Source of the DNA: DATKZB01 sp035528235
GTDB lineage: Bacteria > Planctomycetota > Phycisphaerae > FEN-1346
Assembly: GCA_035528235.1 (NCBI GenBank)
Contig: DATKZB010000078.1
Location: 1 to 6,706 of the forward strand
Direction of reading: 5' to 3'
DNA length: 6,706 nt
The translations under genes and the position numbers were made by a program. Position 1 is the first letter of the stretch; each line of letters starts with the position of its first letter. Under the pieces are notes generated by a model. That model was not told the DNA's origin and searched no databases. It saw only the letters and a list, made by a program, of their open reading frames with translations. Of the stretch, positions 1-6,706 are shown in pieces.

Positions 1-527
1 CGGACGGCTTCGGGTAAGGCCATCGAGATAGGCGCCGAGTAAACGGGCGGCCCCTGGGGCGGCTGGTACCGGACCCGGAACGTGACGACCGGCGCTTTCG
101 GGACGTCCCTGCCCCACCCCAGCCGTGCGGCATAGCCCCACCCGATCATGTCGCGGACGCGCAGGCCGGCGAGTTCGTCGCCCGTGAACCGCCACGTCTT
201 GAGCGGCTCGCTGAGCGGCACCACGCCGCGCTCCACCCGGCCCACGTACATCAGGAACTCGATGGTTCCCGTCACGAGGACCGGCTCGGGCCGGTTCGCC
301 TGAAACAGGAACACGCGGGCCTGGACGCCGTCGGGCCCCGGCACTTCGTCCCAGTTGATGGCGGCCGGCGGCGCGGCCCAGAAGTTCACCGCGTCAGCCA
401 CGTCGACCGGCTTGGGGGGCACGGCACTGACGGACCGCAGTTCCTTGGCCCCGGCCGTCGGCCGTCCGCAACCGGCTACCACGACGCCCAGCGCCGCCAG
501 AACCATCCACCATCCCGCTAGCCTCAT
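1..527 (-). CDS. Lipoprotein, translationally coupled to the secretin, 3'-partial
   Basis: Unrecognised lipoprotein; 175 codons are visible and the frame is open at position 1. The ATG at 527..525 overlaps the secretin stop as ATGA, which fixes the start. Residues 1-19 form a signal peptide (Met-Arg, then a hydrophobic core with WW and VLAALGVVVA) ending in a lipobox V-A-G-C with Cys20. Gly21 follows, not Asp, which under the E. coli Lol rule favours the outer membrane. The mature part begins with a Pro/Ala-rich stretch (about 23-56). It then looks mostly beta-stranded: VQARVFLFQ, VLVTGTIEFLMYVG and VVTFRVRYQP alternate hydrophobic residues. It is rich in Trp, Pro and Gly and has no Cys after Cys20. 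Being next to a secretin, it could be a pilotin-like or accessory lipoprotein. That rests on context; I see no family signature of GspS, PilF/PilW or TssJ, and a beta-rich fold would be unlike the helical GspS and TPR pilotins. Confidence 0.88.
   Translation of the reverse strand, partial: MRLAGWWMVLAALGVVVAGCGRPTAGAKELRSVSAVPPKPVDVADAVNFWAAPPAAINWDEVPGPDGVQARVFLFQANRPEPVLVTGTIEFLMYVGRVERGVVPLSEPLKTWRFTGDELAGLRVRDMIGWGYAARLGWGRDVPKAPVVTFRVRYQPPQGPPVYSAPISMALPEAV
471..527 (-). other. Lipoprotein signal peptide (SPII) with lipobox
   Basis: The 19 codons give a short basic n-region (Met-Arg), a hydrophobic core and the lipobox V17-A18-G19, followed by Cys20 (codon 470..468). This is the classic signal peptidase II pattern, so the protein should be exported and lipidated on Cys20. 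The match to the pattern is seen directly; processing is inferred. Confidence 0.9.
524..527 (-). promoter_or_regulatory. ATGA stop/start overlap (translational coupling)
   Basis: On the minus strand the secretin stop TGA (526..524) and the lipoprotein start ATG (527..525) share two bases in ATGA. Such overlaps usually mean that ribosomes ending the first gene restart on the second, tying the two protein levels together. A purine-rich GGGAGAGG lies at 546..539, with about 11 bases between it and the ATG; this is a possible but loosely spaced ribosome binding site. Confidence 0.85.
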
Positions 528-3500
528 GGCGCCTGCTGCCTCTCCCGCGGCACGGCGGGCACCAGAATCCGGGTGTTCGGCGCGGGGGCCGGCTGGGCCG
601 GGTCCACGTTCCCGTTCTCGCGGAGTTTCATCTCGTTCCAGACCCGCTCGTTGAATTCCTTGAACGACTGGTTCTTGTCGGGCTCGCCCTGCGTTTGCCG
701 CAGCAGGTTAAGCCGCTTCACCTGCAAGTTCGACTCCACGTCGGCCTCTTCGATGTTCCGCAGGACGGTCGGGGTCAGGATGATGAGCAGTTCGGTCCGC
801 TCCTTGACCTTGCGGGTGGACCGGAAGAGGTTCCCCAGGATGGGGATGTCGCCCAGGAACGGGACCTTGTTGAGGCGGTCGCGGTCGGCGGTCGTAATGA
901 GGCCGCCCACGATGATCGTGTGCCCGTCCTGCACCGTGACGGTCGTCTCGGCCGAGCGGCTGTTGACGATGATGGCGTTGACGCCCTCGCTGATGGGCAC
1001 GGTCGAGTCGTCGAGCGAACTGATCTCGGGATGGACCTCGAGTTTGACGAAGCCGTCGGGGTTGATGCGCGCCGTGACGTCGAGGATGATGCCGACCTCC
1101 TGGTACTGGATCGTGTTGATGGTCGTGCCGTTCTCGGTGACGCGGCTGTTCGTGATGAACGGAACGCGCTGGCCGATGTTGATGGTGGCCAACTGGTTGT
1201 CGGAGGCGAGGATCTGGGGACGGCTGAGGATCTCCAGCCGCCCCTGGCTCTCGAGCGCCCGCAGCAGGAAGTTGACGTCGCCGCCCGTCACCGAGACCTG
1301 GAACCCGGGGTTCAGGGTCAGGCCAGCCGACGCCGCGAACGCCGGCGCCGTGCCGAGTGTCCCCGTGTGACCGTGCGACTTGTCAATGAGGCGCCAGTCG
1401 ATGCCGAACTCGTTGATGCTGTCGATGCTGACCTCGGCCAGAAGCACCTGGATGAGGACCTGCGGCGGCGGCTGGTCGAGTTCCTTGATCATCTGGGCCA
1501 CCACGTCGTAGTACCGCGGGCTGGCCGACAACAGCAGCGTGTTCGACGTCGATTCGGCCACGATGGCCACTTCGCGTTCCAGGATGAATTGCGACGTGCC
1601 CGCCGCGCCCGGCCCGAGCGACTGTTCCAGCAGTGTGCGTTCCTGGGTCAGGAAGTTCGTCAAGGCCGTCTCGATGTCGGCGGCCTGGGCGTTCCGCAGC
1701 CGGTAGACCTCGGTCAGCCGCTCGGCCGCCGTGCTCAGGTCCAGTTCCTCGATGACCTTGCTCGCCAGGGCCACGTAGTGCTTCGTGCCGCCCACCAGCA
1801 GGCTGTTCGTGCGGATGTCGACCGTAACGGTCAGCGCGGCCTCCTCGGCCGAGCCGAGGACGGCGGACGTGCCCTGGTTTTCGGCGGTGCGCGGCACGAG
1901 GGTGTATTCGATGGCCTGCTTGCCGGCGGCGCCCGCGGCCTGCATCCGGAACAGTTCATTCAACACCTGGGCCATGGCCCGCGCGTCGGAGTTGACGAGC
2001 GTGAAGACGCGGATTTCGGCCGTCCGCGGGCTGGTCGAGTCCATCGCCTGAACCAGGCTGTCCAGCAGCGGCATGTTCTCCAGCGGGGCCGAGATGACCA
2101 GCGAGTTCGTCCGCCGGTCGGGCGTGATGAGGACACCTTCCTGAAGGGCGCTCGAGATGAGGTCTCCGCCATCCTTCGACCGCGTCACGAACTGGAGCAG
2201 CGCCTGGCGGTTCGGGCTGGCCGCCGTCATCGGCGTGGGCTTGTTGTTCAGGGCATCGGTCAGTATCTGGGCCAGTTCAACCGCGTCGGCGTTTTCGAGG
2301 GTGAAGACGCGTATCTCGGTAACGCGCGGCACGGTGTCGGTGTCGAGTTCCTTGACGAGGTCGGCGATGCGATTGAGGTCCGCCGGCCCCGCCGACACGA
2401 CGATGGCGTTGATCCGCTCGTCCACGCTGAACGTCACGCCCGGCCCGGCGGCGGCACCCGGCCCAGCCGCAGCGCCCGGCGCCCGGTACAGGTTGCTGAG
2501 CGTGTTGGCCACCTGGGTGGCGTCGGCCTTCGCCAGCGGGTACACCTGGACCGTCGTGCCCGGCCGGTCGGGCTCGGCGTCGAGCCGCCCGATGAGCGAC
2601 TCGGCCAGTTTCATGTCCTCGGGGCTCGCGCTCACGATCAGGGCGTTGGTCCGCGGTTCGGTCACGACGGTCACCGGGTCGAGCGCGCCTCCGCGGGCCA
2701 CCCGCTGGGCGAACAGTTGCTGGAGCGTCGGCTGAAGCAGCGTGCAGGTGGCCTGCTGGAGGTAGAAGATGCGAAACTCGTTGGCGGCCAGGACCTGGTC
2801 GGTGTCGAGTTCGCGGATCATCGCCTCGATGGCGTTGAAACTCTCGCGGCTGCCGGCCACCAGCATGGTGTTGGTCCGGGCGTCGGGCACCAGGCTGACG
2901 GGCAGCATGCGTCCCGTGCCGCCGGCGGCCTGCTCGGCCGCACGCTTGGCATCGAATAGTTGTTGGAGCGTCGGCGCCAGCCGCGTGGCGTTGGCGTTCT
3001 TCAGGGGGAACATCCGGATGTCGCCAAGGACCGAGAAGTCCTCGGTCGAATCGACCTTGCGGATGATCTCCTCGATGACGGCGAAGTTCTCCTTGCTGGC
3101 CGAGACGATGAGCACGTTTGTCCGGACATCGACCGCAATCGAGACCCGCTCACGGGCCGCCAGCACCTGGCCCGGCCCCCCCGGCCCGGCCGCCACCACG
3201 CTCGGCTTGTACAGGCCCTGCGTCACCAGGCCCTGGAGCATCGTGGCAATGCGCTGGGCATCGGAGTTCAGCAGCGGGTACATGCGGACGATGCCGGTCT
3301 CGTCGGGCGGCATGACGTCGACCTTGGCCAGCAGCCCCTTGATGAGGACCAGGTTCTCTTTGCTGGCCGAGACGATGAGCGAGTTCGACAAGGCGTCGGT
3401 CTCGACGTCGACGCGGTCCTGCGGCGTAGGCGTCTGGCCCGGCAGCGTCATGCTCTGGAGCCGCGCCTGGAACAGCCGCTGGATGATCGGCCCCACGATG

Positions 3501-6500
3501 CCCGCGTCGTTGAACTCCAGGGGCAGGACCACCAGTTGGACCGACGGGTCCTGGAGTTCGACGTCGAGTTTCTTGAGCAACCCCTCGATGACCTTCGTGT
3601 CGTCGGCGTTGGCGGCCACCAGCAGGGCGTTGACCCGCACGTCGGGCAGGACGATGGGCTGCTGCCGCTGGACGTCGGGCGTCCGGGCCGCCGCGTAACG
3701 TCGCGTGAACAGGTTCTGGAGCGTCGTGCTGATGGTGCCCGCGTTCGCGTGCTCGAGCGGGAACAGTTGAATCTGGCCGCTCAGGGCCGGGCTGGCATCA
3801 TCGAGTTGCTCGGCCAATGACTTGACAAGTTCGTACCCCTCAGCCGACCCGCCGACCATCAGGCTGTTGCTCCGCACGTCGGGGATGACGATGACCCGCA
3901 GGGCCTCGGCGTCGGCCACGCCCAGCGTGGCCACACGCTGGACGCGGGCGTCCATCATCTGCTGGAGCACGGGCCCCAGAGTGGTGGCGTCGGCGTTCTT
4001 GAGGGCCACCAGCCGGATGTCGCGCAGCTCGATCGGCTGTTTGGCGTCGAGGGCCTTCAGCAGCATACCCATCATGACGAACGTCTTGTCGTTGGCCGAG
4101 ACGACCAGCGCGTTGGTCCGCACGTCGACTGTGACGGTCGGCACGTCTTCCGGCCGCACGAACTGCGCGTTCGGCCCCGCGTACAGCCCGTCGATGACAC
4201 CCTTGATTCGCGTGGCATCGGCGTTGACCAGCGGGAAGAGACGCACGACGTTCAGCGACCCGGCGCCCGGCACGTCCATCGTCTTGACGACGTCGGCGAT
4301 GAGCGGCATGACGTCGCTACGGGCCGCCACGACCAGGATATTCGTTGTGGGGTCGGCCTGGATCGTCAGGGCGACGCGCGTCTTGGGGACCTCCGTCACG
4401 TGGCCCACCTTCATCTTGTCGAGCACCGTCTGAAGGCGCGTGACCTGGGTCCGCAGGCCCTCGGCGCCCGCCGTGGGCGTGCCCTCACTGAATACCGCCT
4501 GCAGGAGCGGCGCCAGCCGCGCCGCATCGGCATGGTCCAGCCGGAACAGGCGGACCTGGGTGACGACCTTGCCAGCGTCGCGGTCGAGGTCCTTGACGAT
4601 GAGGTCGGCCAGGGCCAGCGATTCCTCCAGGCCGCTCATCACGAGCGAGTTCGTCCGCGGGTCGGCCGTAACGTTCAGGGGGTTCGTCAGGGCCTTGCCG
4701 CTGACGCTGTCGGGCTCGGCCTTGCCCTCGACGCTCGTCTGGGGTTTGCCGGCCAGCCGCTCGCCCTGGGTGAAGATGTCTTCCAGGACCGTGACGACGG
4801 AGGCGGCATCGGCGTTCACAAGGTGGACGACGCGCACCCGGACGCCCTCGGCCAGCGGCACGCGGTCGAGCACGTCGACGATGGCCGCCATGGCCTTCAG
4901 GTTGTCGGGCGTCGAGGAGACGACCAGGGCGTTGGAGCCCTGCATGCCGGCCACCGTGGGGTCGGCGCTGATCTTGATGGGCTGCGTCAGGTCGAGTTCG
5001 GGCAGGATGCGGCCGTCGGCGCTTCGGACCTTCAGGAGGCGGACCTGTTCCTGGAGGGCCCGGGCCTCGGCCGTCACCTGTCCGGCGGCACTCGGGCGGA
5101 GCATGTCGTTCAGGACCACCGCCAGGCGCGTGGCGTCGGCCTTCTTCAGCGGGATAATCAGGACCTCGGTCGCGGCGTAGGCGGGTTTCTTGTCGAGCGC
5201 CTTGATGATCTTCTCGACCTGCTCGAACATCGTTCCACGCGCCGTCACGATGATGGAGCGCGTCCGCTCGTCGGCTTGGACGTTGATGGGCTCGCCGGGG
5301 CGCGTCTGACGCACCTGGACGAGCATCTGCTGCAGGACGGGCATTAGTTTCACGGGCTGGGCGTTCTCGAGCGGGTAGATGCGGAACTCCAGTTGCGGGG
5401 CGATCTCCTCCTTGTCCAACTCCTCAATCAGATGCGCCACCTCTTCCATCTTCACCGTCGCCGCCGAGACCACGACGGCGTTCGTGTCGGGCAGCGCCGT
5501 AACCGTCACCAGGTCCTCGGGCCGGGCCGCCACGCCGGGCACTGCGGCCGCGCGGTACAGGGCCGAGAGCGCCGTCGCCACCTTGGTGTTGCTCGTGTTC
5601 GCGAGGGAGAAGACGCGGTACTGCCGCCGGGAGTCGGCCGCGGCCGCATCGAGCGCCTCGGCCAGTTTCTGGATCGCCTCGAAATCCTCGTCGGAGGCGT
5701 TAATGAGAATCGATCGCTGTTGCGGCAGGACGGTCGTCTCAACCTGGCCCGGCGTCCCCGTGCGCCCGGCCGGGCCCGGCGCTCCGCGTGCCCCGCGCCG
5801 CGACCGCGCGGCACCCGTGCCGCTCCGGACCGGAACGGCCGACCGGCCCGCCTCGCTGCCGAAGATCTGCTGGATGGCCCGCTCGACCTCGCTGGGGTCG
5901 GCGTGCTTGAGGGTGATGATCTTCAGGGCCCCGCGCTCCGGCTGCATGTCCTCTATCTTGGCCACCCATTCGGCGACCTGCTTGTACATCTCCTCGCTGG
6001 TGGCCAAGACGATGGCGTTGGCCCGGGCGTCGGACGAGACCGCCAGCGGGTCGATGCTCCGCCGCTCGCGCATCGCTATCTGGTACTGCTGCCGATACAG
6101 GTCCTGCACCATGGCGGCCACGGAGACGGCGTCGCCGTTCTTCAGGGGGATGACCCGGACGCTGGCGGCGCCGGAGGTGGTCGCTAGGTCGAGGCTCTTG
6201 GCCATCTCGAGGATCTTGTCGACCTCAGCCGCCGGTCCGCTCAGGACGATGGCGTTCGCGGTCTTCTCGGCCGACACGGCCACGGCCTGCTGCCCGACCG
6301 CGCCGCGCCGCCCGGGACCGCCGGCCGGCACGGCCGACTGGGCCATCTTCTGGAGCACCGGCGCCAGGTCCTCGGCCTTGGCGTTCGTGAGGATGAACAT
6401 CTCGGACCGCACGCCGGCGGTCGCCTCGGAGTCGAGTTTGGTGATAAGCGCCTGGACCTTCTCGAGGTTCTGCGCGTTGGCCGTCACCAGCAGGCTGTTC

Positions 6501-6706
6501 GAGACCGGCTCGGCCACCACCGTCACCAGGTCGTCCGGGTTGACGGCGCGTCCGGTGCCGCGCGGGGGCTGGAAAGCCTGGCCGACGGCGTCGGCCACGC
6601 TCGTGGCCTGGGCGAACTTCAGCGCGATGAGCGTCGGCTGGGCCTGCCCCTGCGGGCTGGCCACGTCGAGACTGGTCGCCAGGGCCTTGATCTTCTCGAA
6701 CATCTC
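524..6706 (-). CDS. Giant multi-N-domain secretin (GspD/PilQ superfamily), 5'-partial
   Basis: Outer-membrane secretin: the family forms large homo-oligomeric pores for type II secretion, type III secretion, type IV pili or phage export. The visible part is 2060 residues, against about 650 to 750 for a usual GspD. Residues 24 to 1744 (numbered from the Met codon at 6703) are 20 tandem N1-like domains. Residues 1745 to 1983 are the secretin domain, with PPPQVLIQVLLAEV (1745-1758), FGIDW (1766-1770), SRPQIL..DN (1827-1836), GQRVPF (1844-1849), VPFLGDIPILGNLF (1947-1960) and ELLIILTPTVLRN (1971-1983). Residues 1984 to 2059 are a charged, then Pro/Ala-rich, tail. The frame is open through 6706 (a Glu codon precedes Met1) and Met1 sits in the last helix of a repeat, so the start and signal peptide are outside the window. 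There is only one Cys and there are three Trp. The frame is intact to the TGA at 526..524. The family call is very safe; the subfamily leans to GspD from the barrel signatures but is not certain. Confidence 0.95.
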   Translation of the reverse strand, partial: EMFEKIKALATSLDVASPQGQAQPTLIALKFAQATSVADAVGQAFQPPRGTGRAVNPDDLVTVVAEPVSNSLLVTANAQNLEKVQALITKLDSEATAGVRSEMFILTNAKAEDLAPVLQKMAQSAVPAGGPGRRGAVGQQAVAVSAEKTANAIVLSGPAAEVDKILEMAKSLDLATTSGAASVRVIPLKNGDAVSVAAMVQDLYRQQYQIAMRERRSIDPLAVSSDARANAIVLATSEEMYKQVAEWVAKIEDMQPERGALKIITLKHADPSEVERAIQQIFGSEAGRSAVPVRSGTGAARSRRGARGAPGPAGRTGTPGQVETTVLPQQRSILINASDEDFEAIQKLAEALDAAAADSRRQYRVFSLANTSNTKVATALSALYRAAAVPGVAARPEDLVTVTALPDTNAVVVSAATVKMEEVAHLIEELDKEEIAPQLEFRIYPLENAQPVKLMPVLQQMLVQVRQTRPGEPINVQADERTRSIIVTARGTMFEQVEKIIKALDKKPAYAATEVLIIPLKKADATRLAVVLNDMLRPSAAGQVTAEARALQEQVRLLKVRSADGRILPELDLTQPIKISADPTVAGMQGSNALVVSSTPDNLKAMAAIVDVLDRVPLAEGVRVRVVHLVNADAASVVTVLEDIFTQGERLAGKPQTSVEGKAEPDSVSGKALTNPLNVTADPRTNSLVMSGLEESLALADLIVKDLDRDAGKVVTQVRLFRLDHADAARLAPLLQAVFSEGTPTAGAEGLRTQVTRLQTVLDKMKVGHVTEVPKTRVALTIQADPTTNILVVAARSDVMPLIADVVKTMDVPGAGSLNVVRLFPLVNADATRIKGVIDGLYAGPNAQFVRPEDVPTVTVDVRTNALVVSANDKTFVMMGMLLKALDAKQPIELRDIRLVALKNADATTLGPVLQQMMDARVQRVATLGVADAEALRVIVIPDVRSNSLMVGGSAEGYELVKSLAEQLDDASPALSGQIQLFPLEHANAGTISTTLQNLFTRRYAAARTPDVQRQQPIVLPDVRVNALLVAANADDTKVIEGLLKKLDVELQDPSVQLVVLPLEFNDAGIVGPIIQRLFQARLQSMTLPGQTPTPQDRVDVETDALSNSLIVSASKENLVLIKGLLAKVDVMPPDETGIVRMYPLLNSDAQRIATMLQGLVTQGLYKPSVVAAGPGGPGQVLAARERVSIAVDVRTNVLIVSASKENFAVIEEIIRKVDSTEDFSVLGDIRMFPLKNANATRLAPTLQQLFDAKRAAEQAAGGTGRMLPVSLVPDARTNTMLVAGSRESFNAIEAMIRELDTDQVLAANEFRIFYLQQATCTLLQPTLQQLFAQRVARGGALDPVTVVTEPRTNALIVSASPEDMKLAESLIGRLDAEPDRPGTTVQVYPLAKADATQVANTLSNLYRAPGAAAGPGAAAGPGVTFSVDERINAIVVSAGPADLNRIADLVKELDTDTVPRVTEIRVFTLENADAVELAQILTDALNNKPTPMTAASPNRQALLQFVTRSKDGGDLISSALQEGVLITPDRRTNSLVISAPLENMPLLDSLVQAMDSTSPRTAEIRVFTLVNSDARAMAQVLNELFRMQAAGAAGKQAIEYTLVPRTAENQGTSAVLGSAEEAALTVTVDIRTNSLLVGGTKHYVALASKVIEELDLSTAAERLTEVYRLRNAQAADIETALTNFLTQERTLLEQSLGPGAAGTSQFILEREVAIVAESTSNTLLLSASPRYYDVVAQMIKELDQPPPQVLIQVLLAEVSIDSINEFGIDWRLIDKSHGHTGTLGTAPAFAASAGLTLNPGFQVSVTGGDVNFLLRALESQGRLEILSRPQILASDNQLATINIGQRVPFITNSRVTENGTTINTIQYQEVGIILDVTARINPDGFVKLEVHPEISSLDDSTVPISEGVNAIIVNSRSAETTVTVQDGHTIIVGGLITTADRDRLNKVPFLGDIPILGNLFRSTRKVKERTELLIILTPTVLRNIEEADVESNLQVKRLNLLRQTQGEPDKNQSFKEFNERVWNEMKLRENGNVDPAQPAPAPNTRILVPAVPRERQQAP
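527..754 (-). other. C-terminal tail of the secretin, candidate S-domain
   Basis: Residues 1984-2059 follow the last barrel strand. The first part (about 1984-2029) is charged and helix-like, with SFKEFNERVWNEMKLREN at 2013-2030. The rest is low-complexity, with PAQPAPAP (2035-2042) and a basic end near RERQQAP. In GspD and PilQ-like secretins the region after the barrel can carry the pilotin-binding S-domain. The position and helix-like character suit this; the binding role is inference. Confidence 0.5.
758..1468 (-). other. Secretin beta-barrel domain
   Basis: Residues 1746-1982 hold the conserved C-terminal pore domain. It opens with the strand QVLIQVLLAEV and FGIDW. A 40-residue Gly/Ala/Thr-rich stretch (1771-1806) follows, then GGDVNFLLRALES, then SRPQIL..DNQLATINIGQ with its VPF, where the family has the inner gate and barrel strands. 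The region ends with V1947-PFLGDIPILGNLF and the last strand ELLIILTPTVL. All the usual landmarks are present and in order with no frameshift, so the pore itself looks functional and of normal size, in contrast to the oversized periplasmic part. Confidence 0.93.
2438..2476 (-). repeat. Short tandem peptide repeat in the loop of R17
   Basis: Residues 1410-1422 read GAAAGPGAAAGPG, two copies of a six-residue Gly/Ala/Pro unit, again in the loop between the two halves of an N-domain. The two copies use different synonymous codons, so this is not a fresh DNA slippage product. It is most likely a flexible linker. Confidence 0.7.
5744..5861 (-). other. Basic, collagen-like Gly-rich linker inside repeat R4
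   Basis: Residues 282-320 replace the usual short loop of an N-domain with a Gly/Arg/Pro-rich stretch. It includes SRRGARG and five consecutive Gly-X-Y triplets at 304-318 (GAR GAP GPA GRT GTP). The underlying DNA (about 5755-5830) is almost all G and C. It probably forms a flexible, positively charged loop; five triplets are too few to expect a stable collagen helix. Confidence 0.7.

Larger units (their letters stand above)
1472..6706 (-). repeat. Array of 20 complete secretin N-domains plus one partial
   Basis: Protein-level tandem repeat, mean period about 86 residues (range 74 to 109). Each unit has a first half, [RV][LIV]xxLxNADAxxLxxxLQxLF, a variable loop, then a second half VxxDxRTNSLxVSAS followed by a helix ending in LD. 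This is the beta-alpha-beta-beta-alpha pattern of the N1/N2/N3 domains of GspD. Units by base position: tail 6706-6662; R1 6634-6425; R2 6409-6188; R3 6163-5945; R4 5929-5645; R5 5623-5411; R6 5392-5189; R7 5170-4862; R8 4843-4580; R9 4561-4271; R10 4252-4040; R11 4024-3797; R12 3778-3557; R13 3541-3314; R14 3295-3047; R15 3025-2801; R16 2782-2576; R17 2557-2339; R18 2320-2036; R19 2020-1736; R20 1717-1472. Boundaries are good to a few residues. R20 joins the barrel directly, as N3 does in GspD. Family knowledge says these domains form stacked rings in the periplasm. Confidence 0.93.

Noticed and set aside
1..527. Assignment of the lipoprotein to TssJ or to a known pilotin
   Set aside because: A faint likeness (lipobox, then a DG-x-x-x-RVFLFQ strand) is too short to support TssJ, there is no type VI context, and no helical GspS or TPR pattern is visible. 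It is left as an unassigned lipoprotein.
355..654. Plus-strand frame of 99 codons across the gene junction
   Set aside because: It is antisense to the lipoprotein start and the secretin end, its product is low-complexity Ala/Pro/Arg/Ser, and the two minus-strand genes with ATGA overlap explain the region fully.
573..5180. Other plus-strand open frames (573-1370, 1785-2051, 2157-2735, 2769-3698, 3118-3315, 3822-4433, 4440-5180)
   Set aside because: They are shadows of the secretin repeats: Ser/Arg/Thr-rich translations that recur with the period of the repeat, without a family signature. The secretin frame is intact across all of them.
1960..5969. Short minus-strand frames (1960-2172, 5506-5814, 5739-5969)
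   Set aside because: They overlap the secretin in other frames and give Arg/Pro-rich, low-complexity translations typical of GC-rich out-of-frame reading.
695..6187. Long open frames on the plus strand (695-2959, 2960-3820, 4400-5347, 5393-6187)
   Set aside because: All four lie exactly codon-opposite to the secretin gene. In that frame stops arise only from TTA, CTA or TCA codons in the real gene, which are rare in GC-rich DNA. Their translations are rich in Arg, Gly, Asp, Val and His, with no recognisable domain.
1472..6706. CRISPR array or DNA satellite as the cause of the regular pattern
   Set aside because: The period is about 220 to 330 bases and variable, units are diverged at the DNA level, and the conservation follows protein motifs in one reading frame. 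This is a protein domain array.

Overview
The window holds parts of two genes. Both are on the minus strand, both run off the window, and no intergenic DNA is visible. The DNA is strongly GC-rich, with codons mostly ending in G or C. The main gene, positions 524 to 6706, encodes the C-terminal 2060 residues of a giant outer-membrane secretin. Its start lies beyond position 6706. Canonical GspD/PilQ-type secretins carry three or four small periplasmic N-domains. This fragment shows 20 complete N1-like (Secretin_N, KH-like) domains and the tail of another, all before a single complete secretin beta-barrel domain at the C-terminus. I number residues from the first in-window Met (codon 6703..6701). 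That Met is inside a repeat and is not the start of the gene.

Layout, read in the direction of transcription (high to low coordinates): repeat tail (about 6662..6706); repeats R1 to R20 (6634 down to 1472); secretin barrel domain (1468..758); and a C-terminal tail with a charged helix-like stretch and a Pro/Ala-rich end (754..527). The stop codon overlaps, as ATGA (527..524), the start of a second gene, 527..1. That gene encodes a lipoprotein with a clear signal peptide and lipobox (V-A-G-C, Cys20), cut off by the window edge after 175 codons.

The overlap suggests that the two proteins are made together. The simplest model is an outer-membrane secretin pore with a very long periplasmic stalk, plus a lipoprotein partner that could act like a pilotin or accessory lipoprotein. 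The partner role is inferred from gene order and the lipobox only.

Organism: the base composition and a secretin with many N-domains would fit a GC-rich diderm such as a planctomycete (Phycisphaerae-like), but nothing in the window proves the phylum. The substrate of the system (type II secretion, type IV pilus or something else) cannot be told from this window; the secretin signatures look closest to the GspD branch. I saw no RNA gene, CRISPR array, insertion sequence, promoter or terminator.
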